DNA of 64,000 bases from Brevibacterium paucivorans. GTDB taxonomy: Bacteria; Actinomycetota; Actinomycetes; Actinomycetales; Brevibacteriaceae. Below, piece after piece: positions 19,601-26,323 of this stretch (positions are counted from its first letter, which is position 1; each line of letters starts with the position of its first letter). The translations under genes and the position numbers were made by a program. Location: positions 2,108,001-2,172,000 of the forward strand of contig NZ_JAFBCP010000001.1 of the NCBI RefSeq assembly GCF_016907735.1, read 5' to 3'. The notes under the pieces are model-generated. The model made no database searches and had not been told where the DNA came from. It saw only the letters and a list, made by a program, of their open reading frames with translations.

Positions 19601-19921
19601 GATCAAGAGATTCGCGAGGTTCTGGCCCGTGTGGGCTTGGAAGAACTGGCTGAAGTCGACTCCCGGATCGGGGCCTCGGGTGCGTACCTTTCGGGAGGTC
19701 AACGTCAGCGACTAGCCGTAGCTAGAACGCTCCTCGCAGGGGCACAGGTCATCATTCTGGACGAACCCACCGCCCATCTAGACGAACAGCTCGCAACATC
19801 GCTCATGGACGATCTGCGGGAGGTCCTCAAAGACAAAGCAGTGGTCGTGGTGACCCACGACCACTCACTGGTCCGGCCTAGCGACCGCGTGATTGCCGTG
19901 GGCGAGTTGCGCCGTTGCTAA
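16646..19921 (+). CDS. cydDC: Fused CydDC thiol/haem ABC exporter
   Basis: A 1091-residue protein joining CydD and CydC, the exporter needed for assembly of cytochrome bd. Each half has six hydrophobic segments then a nucleotide-binding domain. First P-loop GGSGTGKST near residue 357 with a non-standard signature LSPGELRRFAIARAL and IVDEPTAHLD; second P-loop GRSGSGKTT near residue 912 with the standard LSGGQRQRLAVARTL and ILDEPTAHLD. Fused CydDC is known in actinobacteria. Start GTG at 16646 overlaps the cydB stop. The altered first signature suggests asymmetric ATP sites. Confidence 0.93.
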   Translation: MSKSPVAIALGAPQGARALAWLGLVAVLKAVGLVLIAESCARGVVALMHNEPFTFALVLGCLGACVRGVAVWLTKAVGARASVGFKTELRSRVLARVTAGSGRDTGVSDGALSVSVTRTLDELDDYFVRVLPALLTTMCVPAIIIVRVLFADWVSAVVIVVTLPLVPLFMILIGKYTLERVSEATQSLDQLSNNLVELARGLPVLVGLGRVYAQTAALKSMSESYRTTTLQTLRVAFLSALALELIATLSVAVVAVFIGVRLVNDGLDLEAGLLALILAPECFLPLRQLGAAFHATENGMAAYERVNDVISRPVDAPVEGRPGGLAVAEVSVTYAGRPRPALSPVSADFSGLTAVTGGSGTGKSTLLGVLAGLVRSNDTCTVSGHVVGVPENIAYAGQAPRTCGETLEEEAQLYGAELTPYLQRVGLDLDPLTPPSALSPGELRRFAIARALMRIDAGAELLIVDEPTAHLDAQTAQTIRTELLNISQSIPVIAATHDPELIKLGNELRLDGTAASAEAQATPLPTQPARTSKAAPTSAGESHISTRTALRRLMNAMNVLSAKFIVSTLFAVAAVASATALSGVSAWLIVHASFQPPIMYLLVAIVGVRFFGLSRSVFTYVKQLLLHDAMLTSLTHLRERVWLGFARAGTANRTLVRGELALTRLVADVDDVRDGAPRVVQPPIVAAVIAVTATVVMALIHPLAAVLTVVCALVSLVLAPTVTLVVDGQASSARLSTRTQVLARISAFLWAREDVMVNGRAAEVVDRIREIDQRASRAELRVLWAAGVGEGVVTVVTTLNAVLMLPLLATAVGSGAVSPELLAVTVLLPLALIDCYIDSLTAVQNWPALKHSLARVPALDERGEILRDAREPIAEFDSAELDDVAARWPGMTEDVFSGVSASITPGSWTTVTGRSGSGKTTLVSVLLRFIDPVRGKYTLNGSDAVELTATQLSSVFAWCPQESHVFDSTVRNNLVIARDRDNAPTDQEIREVLARVGLEELAEVDSRIGASGAYLSGGQRQRLAVARTLLAGAQVIILDEPTAHLDEQLATSLMDDLREVLKDKAVVVVTHDHSLVRPSDRVIAVGELRRC

Positions 19922-19955
19922 GCCGTAGATGGCCGTCCGTAGTGGGACGTAGACG

Positions 19956-20891
19956 CTAGTCCTTCTTCCCGAACATGATTTCGTCCCAGCTGGGAACCGA
20001 GGAACGTCCCTTCTTCTTGGGCTGTTCGTCGTTCTGTTCGTCTGCGTAGTCAGACACCCCAGGTTCGTCCAACAGCGACGGCTGGTCATCGTCCTGAGTA
20101 GGAGCCGGAGCGGCCATCACGGCGTCGTCGTGTGCGTCCTGCGGGCGCGACAGCGCCGAGTGAGCGCCGTCCGGCTGGGATTCGGGAGCGTCAGGAACAG
20201 ACTGCACAATCGGCTGTGTTTCGTTCTTGCGACGACGTAGGCTCTCGAGAATGCGACCAGTTTCGGTCTGAGGGTCGCGGGTGTCGCGCTGGGTGTGATC
20301 GGCTTCGACATTAAACACCGAACCGTAGTCCGGGATGGGGCCGGAGTCAGATGGACCGGTGTCCGACAGCCAGCGTGCTTCTTCGTTGAGCGCGGTGACG
20401 GAACCGGAGCGGTACTCCCAGCTTGCGACCGAGGTCGTGTCGCCCACTGGGTAACGTAGCTCAACGTGCCACGCACCGGTGTCGGTGCGCCATGCGTCCC
20501 ATGACTGATCCTCAATGTCTCGTGCCTCGAGGCGTTCGGTGACAACCTCGCTGAGCGGGCGGGACCCGGACTCGGAGTACACCGGGCACTGACCGGCTGT
20601 GTACGCGATGTGGCGACGTTCCGCAAGAACCGGGCCCTCGTACTGCTGGATCTGCGTCAGTGGGGCACCGGTGTCGTGTGCGACGTCCTCGGCCGACATG
20701 CCGGAACGAATCATCGCCTGAATCACCTTTGGTCGCACGTGGCCCGAACTGTGGCCGGTAACAGCGTGTGTGCGAACTCGACGGATCGCAGCGAAAACGT
20801 CTTCGGTAGCAGGCAAGAAATACTCGTTGCCTTGCTCATCGACGAGCTTGAGCGAGCCTTCTTCAATGCTCTGAAACGACAATTTAGTCAC
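19956..20891 (-). CDS. sepH: SepH-type cell division regulator (DUF3071)
   Basis: Actinobacterial FtsZ-binding protein that promotes Z-ring assembly. About 311 residues. The N-terminal domain reads KLSFQSIEEGSLKLVDEQGNEYFLPAT and contains a helix-turn-helix-like stretch (RPKVIQAMIRSGMSAEDVAHDTGAPLTQIQQYEGPVLAERRHIA); the C-terminal half is acidic and disordered and ends KGRSSVPSWDEIMFGKKD, the conserved SepH tail. GTG at 20891 is chosen because AAAGG lies upstream and homologues begin at TKLSF; a longer start at 20927 exists. It converges with cydDC with 34 bases between. Confidence 0.9.
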   Translation of the reverse strand: MTKLSFQSIEEGSLKLVDEQGNEYFLPATEDVFAAIRRVRTHAVTGHSSGHVRPKVIQAMIRSGMSAEDVAHDTGAPLTQIQQYEGPVLAERRHIAYTAGQCPVYSESGSRPLSEVVTERLEARDIEDQSWDAWRTDTGAWHVELRYPVGDTTSVASWEYRSGSVTALNEEARWLSDTGPSDSGPIPDYGSVFNVEADHTQRDTRDPQTETGRILESLRRRKNETQPIVQSVPDAPESQPDGAHSALSRPQDAHDDAVMAAPAPTQDDDQPSLLDEPGVSDYADEQNDEQPKKKGRSSVPSWDEIMFGKKD

Positions 20892-21006
20892 AACACACCA
20901 TCCTTTTAGTCTTTCTAAGCGTGTCACGTCCAGGCGTCTGTCCCTGTCATCTTGGCGTGGCGAGTCGAAATTCTCTGGGTCCAGAAGTCAGGGTTAAAGT
21001 GGTTGT

Positions 21007-22104
21007 ATGACTGAATCGCCCCTGTCGCCATTCGACGCAGTAGTTCTCATGTCTTTCGGGGGCCCTGAAGGGCCCGACGACGTTCTCCCGTTCCTCAAGA
21101 ACGTGACAGCTGGTCGCGGGATTCCCGAAGAGCGACTCAAAGAAGTGGGCGAACACTATTACATGTTCGACGGTGTATCGCCCATCAACGAACAGAACAT
21201 TGCACTCCTGCAGCAGCTCGACGGTGAGCTTGAACGTCGAGGTATCACCACTCCAATCCTGTGGGGCAACCGCAACTGGAACCCGTTCCTCACGGACACC
21301 ATCCGTGCCCACCACCAACGCACAGGTGCCACGAAGTTCCTGGCGATTACCACCTCGGCGTACTCTTCCTACTCATCTTGCCGGCAGTACCGGGAAGACT
21401 TTGGCGCAACGGTAGACACCCTGAAAGCCGAAGGTATTGACGTGACCTTCAACAAAGTGCGCCAGTACTACAACCACCCGGGGTTCGTGAACGCTCAGGT
21501 GCAGATCATGCGTCACGCGCTCGTAGACTTTGAAGCGAAAGTGGGCGAACTCGACCCGCAAAAGCACCGCATTCTGTACGTCACCCACTCGATTCCCACC
21601 TCGATGCAAGAGGCGTCCGAGGTGGCAACGGCTGGGTACGCAGACCAGCACCTGCAGTTGATGAACGCGATCGATCAGCAACTCGACGATTCGCTTCCGC
21701 ACGAACTGGTGTTTTGCTCACGGTCGGGCCCGCCTCACGTCCCATGGCTTGAACCGGACGTGAATGACCGCATGGAGAAGCTTGCTTCACAAGGCATCAC
21801 CGGAGTGATCGTGGCGCCCATTGGGTTCGTGTCCGACCACATGGAAGTGAAGTATGACCTGGACGTCGAAGCCGCTGAAACCGCTGAACGTGTGGGCTTG
21901 GCGTATGAGCGCGCAGCGACTGTGGGTACCAACCCTGCATTTGTCATGGGTCTTGTGGACTTGCTCGAAGAAAAAGCCGCCCAGGTACGTGGGGAAGAAC
22001 CACACCAGCCGGCTCTTACCCCTGAAGGCCCGGTTGACGGGTGTACCTTGGCGCAGTCGGGTCAGTGTTGCAAGGGGAGAGTAGAGAAACCAGTTATGCC
22101 CTAA
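21007..22104 (+). CDS. hemH: Coproporphyrin III ferrochelatase
   Basis: Inserts ferrous iron; in actinobacteria with HemQ the substrate is coproporphyrin III (CpfC). 365 residues. Seen: VVLMSFGGPEGPDDVLPFL, FDGVSPINEQ, WGNRNWNPFLTDT, TSAYSSYSSCRQYRED, VTHSIPTSM and PIGFVSDHMEVKYDLDVEA, with the metal-site His and Glu. Cys125 in SYSSCRQ and Cys346/354/355 in the tail (CTLAQSGQCC) fit the [2Fe-2S] ligand layout of Gram-positive ferrochelatases, though the exact spacing should be aligned. It lies 17 kb from hemE-hemG-hemQ, with which it forms one pathway. Confidence 0.93.
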   Translation: MTESPLSPFDAVVLMSFGGPEGPDDVLPFLKNVTAGRGIPEERLKEVGEHYYMFDGVSPINEQNIALLQQLDGELERRGITTPILWGNRNWNPFLTDTIRAHHQRTGATKFLAITTSAYSSYSSCRQYREDFGATVDTLKAEGIDVTFNKVRQYYNHPGFVNAQVQIMRHALVDFEAKVGELDPQKHRILYVTHSIPTSMQEASEVATAGYADQHLQLMNAIDQQLDDSLPHELVFCSRSGPPHVPWLEPDVNDRMEKLASQGITGVIVAPIGFVSDHMEVKYDLDVEAAETAERVGLAYERAATVGTNPAFVMGLVDLLEEKAAQVRGEEPHQPALTPEGPVDGCTLAQSGQCCKGRVEKPVMP

Positions 22105-22107
22105 GGC

Positions 22108-22329
22108 TTAGGACTCTTCCTCGACGACGGGGAGCTGACCGGTTTCGGCGGCGATGACCTGTCGGATCTCCGAGGTGTCCAAGTTGTGATCGCGAGCGAT
22201 CAGTTCGATGTTGCGGAGTTCGTCAACGAGCTGTTCGGCGAGGAATTCGTTGTCGTTTTCGCGAGCCTCGACAATCTTTTCACGTAACAGATCGGCCTTG
22301 CGCTCGACCTCTTCGGTAAATTCGCTCAT
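22108..22329 (-). CDS. Small charged conserved-type protein, function unknown
   Basis: 73 residues, very rich in Glu and other charges, predicted all-helical (MSEFTEEVERKADLLREKIVEAREND). No signal peptide, cysteines or known motif. A good ribosome site (GAAGGG, 7 bases before ATG at 22329) and a full-length frame ending only 4 bases from the convergent hemH stop support it as a real gene. No function is proposed. Confidence 0.7.
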   Translation of the reverse strand: MSEFTEEVERKADLLREKIVEARENDNEFLAEQLVDELRNIELIARDHNLDTSEIRQVIAAETGQLPVVEEES

Positions 22330-22602
22330 ACGTTTTCCCTTCTGAGCCAGTTCGTGATTAAGACAGCATTATGTGAACAAGGTACATGACGATGACCTTC
22401 CGTGCGGTGACGGTTTGTCAAATTATGGTCGAATCGACACATATTGACGTGAGTTCATCTGCCGTTTACTCTTATGCGGTAAATCACATGCGCAGTTGCT
22501 TTTGTGTTCTTGCCAAAAGCTCACTGAGAATGCAAAATGCTTTAGACATTGCGCATCAACGTGTGCGCATCTGACACTTGTACAGGAGTGTGATTAGGGT
22601 TC
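22330..22602. promoter_or_regulatory. Divergent intergenic region with a possible promoter for the DUF4193 gene
   Basis: 273 bases, more AT-rich than the surroundings, between the divergent 73-residue gene and the DUF4193 gene. TTGACG (22444-22449) and TACTCT (22467-22472) with a 17-base spacer could be a plus-strand -35/-10 pair about 130 bases before the ATG. A 62-codon frame here has no ribosome site and is not accepted as a gene. Promoter call is weak. Confidence 0.3.
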
Positions 22603-22905
22603 ATGGCCACCGACTACGACGTTCCGCGTAAGCAGGATGAGGATCTTTCGAGCGATTCGATCGAGGAACTGAAGGCCCAGCGCAATCAGCAGCAGGCAAG
22701 TCAGGTTGATGAGGACGAAACTGCAGCTGCCGAAGGGTTCGAACTTCCTGGCGCAGACCTCTCCAACGAAGAACTGTCGGTGCGTGTTTTGCCCAAGCAG
22801 AACGACGAATTCACCTGCACTGAGTGCTTTCTGGTGCGTCACCGTTCACAGATGTCTGAAGAATCAGAAGAAGGTAGCCCAGTCTGCACGGACTGCGCTG
22901 ACTAG
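22603..22905 (+). CDS. DUF4193 zinc-ribbon-like protein
   Basis: 100 residues: an acidic disordered N-terminus starting ATDYDVPRKQDED and a C-terminal four-cysteine motif, CTECFLVRHRSQ ... PVCTDCAD, as in the actinobacterial DUF4193 family. Probably zinc-binding; role unknown. It begins the conserved block DUF4193, DUF3093, dut, DUF3710, OB-fold protein found across actinobacteria. ATG at 22603. Confidence 0.9.
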   Translation: MATDYDVPRKQDEDLSSDSIEELKAQRNQQQASQVDEDETAAAEGFELPGADLSNEELSVRVLPKQNDEFTCTECFLVRHRSQMSEESEEGSPVCTDCAD

Positions 22906-22921
22906 GCTGACAAGTACGTCT

Positions 22922-23371
22922 TTAACCTTGTGGGGCGAGGACCCGGGCGAGTTCGTCCGGGTTGTGCGTCGAGACAATCCAGTACGGCGTGGGATCGTTC
23001 GGATCTTCGATATCGACTTTGACAAGGGATGAAGCCCACGGGCGTGTCACCAAAAAAGCCCGTGCGTCAAGATCTTGACCGCGTGCCTGAAACGCGTCTT
23101 CGCCCGTCATGGGTGTTGCGCCCGTGATGAATGAGCGCTCAATGTGAGCAGGGCCAGCAAACAGCACGTCTTGGGTCACCGTCACTCGTGGAATCAGCGA
23201 ACGCAAGGTCAACGCAACCGCAATAAAAACGACGATCGGAACGATGATTCCGGCGATCCACGACAGTGGGATCACCATGAGGGACGTCATCGCAGAAAGA
23301 ACGAGTGCCACAACCCACCACCAGATGGATGGGGTTACGCGTTCTGAATAAAGCGGAGAAGGTGCAGTCAT
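22922..23371 (-). CDS. DUF3093 membrane protein
   Basis: About 149 residues. Starts SPLYSERVTPSIWWWVVALVLSAMTSLMVIPLS with two adjacent membrane helices (roughly residues 13-32 and 36-55), followed by a soluble beta domain ending TPYWIVSTHNPDELARVL. That ending (W-x-V-S-T-R/H-x-P) is typical of DUF3093. ATG at 23371 fits homologues; a longer in-frame start at 23410 is less likely. It is divergent from dut. Function unknown. Confidence 0.88.
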   Translation of the reverse strand: MTAPSPLYSERVTPSIWWWVVALVLSAMTSLMVIPLSWIAGIIVPIVVFIAVALTLRSLIPRVTVTQDVLFAGPAHIERSFITGATPMTGEDAFQARGQDLDARAFLVTRPWASSLVKVDIEDPNDPTPYWIVSTHNPDELARVLAPQG

Positions 23372-23451
23372 AGGGGCTATTCTTCCATGGCTCACATGTT
23401 TCTTCTGCAACTCGGCTTTTCTTACGTTTCCTAGGTCGATAGAGTCAAGGC

Positions 23452-23892
23452 GTGGAAACCTTACCCATTCAACTCATGCGCGTTCATGAAAGCGCACAGG
23501 TCCCCACTTATGGTCATCCAGGGGACGCCGGTGCGGACCTCCGTGCATGCATCGATGTGACAGTCCAACCTTTTGAACGCGTGACCGTTCCCACGGGTAT
23601 TGCGCTAGCCATCCCCATTGGGTACGTGGGGCTGGTTCACCCGCGATCGGGACTGAGTAGCAAGCACGGTCTTACGGTCGTCAACGCTCCGGGCACCATC
23701 GACGCGGGCTACCGGGGGGAAATCAAGGTCGCGCTGATCAACCTTGACCCACACGAACCCGTGCAGATTTCGGCAGGCGACCGAATCGCGCAACTCGTCA
23801 TTCAGAAGGTTGAGCAAGCAGACTTCGAAATTGTCGATTCACTCGACGAAACCCAACGTGGAGACGCTGGGTTCGGATCAACGGGAAAGTAG
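23452..23892 (+). CDS. dut: dUTP diphosphatase
   Basis: Homotrimeric enzyme that hydrolyses dUTP to dUMP and keeps uracil out of DNA. 146 residues with all five motifs: [10 protein letters not shown] (I), [10 protein letters not shown] (II), [20 protein letters not shown] (III, with the catalytic Asp), [12 protein letters not shown] (IV) and the flexible C-terminal [11 protein letters not shown] (V). GTG start at 23452. DUF3710 follows after 7 bases. Confidence 0.97.
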   Translation: METLPIQLMRVHESAQVPTYGHPGDAGADLRACIDVTVQPFERVTVPTGIALAIPIGYVGLVHPRSGLSSKHGLTVVNAPGTIDAGYRGEIKVALINLDPHEPVQISAGDRIAQLVIQKVEQADFEIVDSLDETQRGDAGFGSTGK

Positions 23893-23899
23893 ACACACA

Positions 23900-24670
23900 A
23901 TGGGATTGTTTAAGAGCTTTTTTGGTCGCAAGGACAACGCAGACGACGTTGACATTGAGCCAGAAGACGAGCTCGTGGAAGACGAAGCCGGTGACGCCGC
24001 TGACAGCGACGACGATGACAGTGACGACGGAGCTCAGAAGGAAGCACCTCGGGACCGTGTAAAGAACGGGCCCTGGGACGAATCCGAGGAGGCTGGAGAA
24101 GCCAACCGAATCGACCTCGGGACACTGCGGATCCCCGTCATTGACGGAATGCAGGTGCAGCTTGAAGCGCAAGAAGAAAGCGGGTTGATCCTCGCTGTTT
24201 CGCTCATCCACAAGGGTGGAGCGTTGCGCGTTCAGGCGATGGCCGCTCCTAAGACTGAAGGCCTGTGGTCGCAGGTGCGTAGCCAAGTTTCGGCCAGTGT
24301 CACCGCGGCTGGGGGATCGGCGAAGGAAATTTTCACCGACCTGGGATACGGCTTGTCGGCGGCAATCCCACACAAAATTGACGAAGATCAGGTTGGGGTG
24401 CAGAACCACGAATACGTGGGTGTTGACGGACCCCGTTGGTTCCTCATGGGAATTATTGCCAAGACCGACGGCTTGCCTGAAGAGGTTCGCGAGGAGCTCG
24501 TCGAAGTGTTCCGTGGCATTATTGTGGTCCGCGGTGACGCCCCTATGCCACCCGGACAGTTCCTTGAACTCACTCCGCCTAACCTCGAGCCAGACGCAGA
24601 CTCCGAAGACTCATCTGACGATGACATCGACCCGTTTGAACGCGGGCCAGAAATCGCAGAAGTGCGTTAA
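23900..24670 (+). CDS. DUF3710 family protein
   Basis: 256 residues. Starts GLFKSFFGRKDN, then an acidic run (EPEDELVEDEAGDAADSDDDDSDDG), then the domain with GPWDESE, RIDLGTLRIPVIDGMQVQLEA and the later YVGVDGPRWFLMGII, all typical for DUF3710. No membrane segments. It sits directly after dut as in most actinobacteria. Function unknown. Confidence 0.9.
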   Translation: MGLFKSFFGRKDNADDVDIEPEDELVEDEAGDAADSDDDDSDDGAQKEAPRDRVKNGPWDESEEAGEANRIDLGTLRIPVIDGMQVQLEAQEESGLILAVSLIHKGGALRVQAMAAPKTEGLWSQVRSQVSASVTAAGGSAKEIFTDLGYGLSAAIPHKIDEDQVGVQNHEYVGVDGPRWFLMGIIAKTDGLPEEVREELVEVFRGIIVVRGDAPMPPGQFLELTPPNLEPDADSEDSSDDDIDPFERGPEIAEVR

Positions 24671-24708
24671 AGGCGGTCGCGCTGAACGCAATCTCAAACT
24701 TCGCGGAC

Positions 24709-24975
24709 GTGCGCGCCCGCGAACAGTTGTGCGCCCGAGGTGTCGTGTCCTCGGTGACTCGCTCCACCCCGTTGGAACCACCTCGGCTAGAAATCACCGT
24801 GTCAGACGGGCGTACTGAAATTCACGCCGTTTTCATGGGACGGCGCGACGTTCCTGGACTCACGGTGGGCCGCCCGGTCACCGTGTGCGGGCGGTTCACA
24901 ACCGTGGACGGCGACCTGGTGACGCTCAACCCCGAATACGAGCTGCTCACCAACGTAGGTGGAGAAACTAGCTAA
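24709..24975 (+). CDS. Small OB-fold nucleic-acid-binding-like protein
   Basis: Roughly 90 residues forming one OB-fold: GVVSSVTRSTPLEPPRLEITVSDGRTEIHAVFMGRRDVPGLTVGRPVTVCGRFTTVDGDLVTLNPEYELL. The family follows DUF3710 in actinobacteria. GTG at 24709 has no ribosome site, and conserved-looking sequence (NAISNFAD) continues upstream in frame. The better start may be CTG at 24682 with AAAGGCGG 5 bases before it; there is no ATG, GTG or TTG between the upstream stop and 24709. The stop overlaps the convergent TrkA gene by 8 bases. Confidence 0.75.
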   Translation: MRAREQLCARGVVSSVTRSTPLEPPRLEITVSDGRTEIHAVFMGRRDVPGLTVGRPVTVCGRFTTVDGDLVTLNPEYELLTNVGGETS

Positions 24976-25621
24976 ACAGCTCGCGCAAACGCGGTTTTGC
25001 CGAGGTGTTCGCGAGGAAGAACAGCTCGTCGCCGTCGACCAGGGTGTCGTCGTCTTGAGGCGCGAAAGCCCGGTCTGAACGGACAACAGCCACCAGAACG
25101 GTGTCCTGGGGGAGGTCGATGTCGCCGACCCGTTTGCCCAAGACCTCCGACGCTTCGTGGAGTGTCATCTCCATGAGGGTGGTGCCAGCCTGTTGCAAGG
25201 TCAGAAGTTGCACCAGGTTACCCACCTCGACCGCCTCTTCCACCAAGGCGGTCATGAGCCGAGGGGTGGACACCGCCACATCGACGCCCCAGTTGGAGTC
25301 GAAAAGCCATTCATTGCGCGGGTGGTTCACCCGCCCAACCGTGCGGGGCACTCCAAATTCGGTCTTTGCCAGCAAACTCAACACCAGATTGGTTTTGTCA
25401 TCACCCGTAGCGGCGACAACTACATCGCAGTCTTCCAGCTGGGCGTCGGCAAGGCCGTCGAGCTCGCACGCATCCGTGTGAATCCACCTGGCGTCGGGGA
25501 CCAGGTCCCGGCGGATCGCCTGTTTGTCGTTGTCGATCATGACGATCGTGTGGCCCTTGTCGATGAGTTCACGTGCAACCGAACGTCCGACTGATCCGGC
25601 TCCTGCAATCACGACCTTCAT
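24968..25621 (-). CDS. TrkA family potassium uptake protein (second of pair, CeoC-like)
   Basis: Cytosolic RCK protein that gates potassium transport. About 217 residues: an N-terminal Rossmann NAD(H) domain (KVVIAGAGSVGRSVARELIDKGHTIVMIDND) and a C-terminal RCK_C domain (LLTLQQAGTTLMEMTLHEASEVLGKRVGDIDLPQDTVLVAVVR). ATG at 25621 is the true start; its first base is the last base of the upstream stop (TGATG). It forms an operon with the next TrkA gene. No trkH/ktrB channel subunit is in the window. Confidence 0.9.
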   Translation of the reverse strand: MKVVIAGAGSVGRSVARELIDKGHTIVMIDNDKQAIRRDLVPDARWIHTDACELDGLADAQLEDCDVVVAATGDDKTNLVLSLLAKTEFGVPRTVGRVNHPRNEWLFDSNWGVDVAVSTPRLMTALVEEAVEVGNLVQLLTLQQAGTTLMEMTLHEASEVLGKRVGDIDLPQDTVLVAVVRSDRAFAPQDDDTLVDGDELFFLANTSAKPRLRELFS

Positions 25622-26289
25622 CAGTTGTCCCCTTCCGTAATCGGGCCGTCGAGTGACCTCACGACGTCGTCGAGGGCTTCGGACCGGCACATCACGTGTA
25701 CTAGATCGCCGTCTTGAATGAGAGTGTCAGGGGTGATGTCGATACCTTCGCCCATCCGCGTGAAGTATGCGACGCGGGCGCCACTGTGGGCCTCTAATTC
25801 ACTGACGGAACGGGCAACCCAGTCGGGGTGAACATGGACCTCCGACAGCACCATGCGCCCGGACGGGTCACGGAACTCGTTGACCGCTCCAGAAGGGATA
25901 AGTCGCCGCATCATTTGGTCGGCAGTCCACCGCACTGTTGCCACCGTGGGAACACCCAAACGTTCAAACACCTGGGCGCGCCGAGGGTCGTAGATGCGGG
26001 CGGCGACGTGCTTTACGCCGAATGTTTCCCTGGCAACTCGGGCGGCCAGAATGTTGGAGTTGTCCCCGGAGGATACGGCCGCGAAGGCGTATGCGTCCGA
26101 GGTGCGTGCCCGCACGAGCGTGTCGCGGTCAAAGCCGATGCCGGTCACCGTAGTGCCCGTGAAGTTCTTGCCCAGCTTCACAAATGCGTCGGCGTTCTTA
26201 TCGACGACAGCAACAGTGTGGCCCTTGGTATCGAGTCCGCGGGCCAGTTGGGCTCCAACGCGTCCACATCCCATGATGACGAAGTGCAC
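25621..26289 (-). CDS. TrkA family potassium uptake protein (first of pair, CeoB-like)
   Basis: About 222 residues, again an NAD(H)-binding RCK_N (HFVIMGCGRVGAQLARGLDTKGHTVAVVDKNADAF) followed by RCK_C (VHPDWVARSVSELEAHSGARVAYFTRMGEGIDITPDTLIQDGDLVHVMC). GTG at 26289 is chosen from the GGGAG ribosome site 8 bases upstream. Paired TrkA genes of this kind are known as ceoB/ceoC in mycobacteria. It is divergent from the KimA-like permease gene; only about 34 bases separate the starts. Confidence 0.9.
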   Translation of the reverse strand: MHFVIMGCGRVGAQLARGLDTKGHTVAVVDKNADAFVKLGKNFTGTTVTGIGFDRDTLVRARTSDAYAFAAVSSGDNSNILAARVARETFGVKHVAARIYDPRRAQVFERLGVPTVATVRWTADQMMRRLIPSGAVNEFRDPSGRMVLSEVHVHPDWVARSVSELEAHSGARVAYFTRMGEGIDITPDTLIQDGDLVHVMCRSEALDDVVRSLDGPITEGDN

Positions 26290-26323
26290 GATCCAAACTC
26301 CCTTTGACGTACCATTGGTGCCC

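Noticed and set aside
22386..22574. 62-codon frame before the DUF4193 gene
   Set aside because: No ribosome site and unusual composition; the region is better read as promoter-bearing intergenic DNA.
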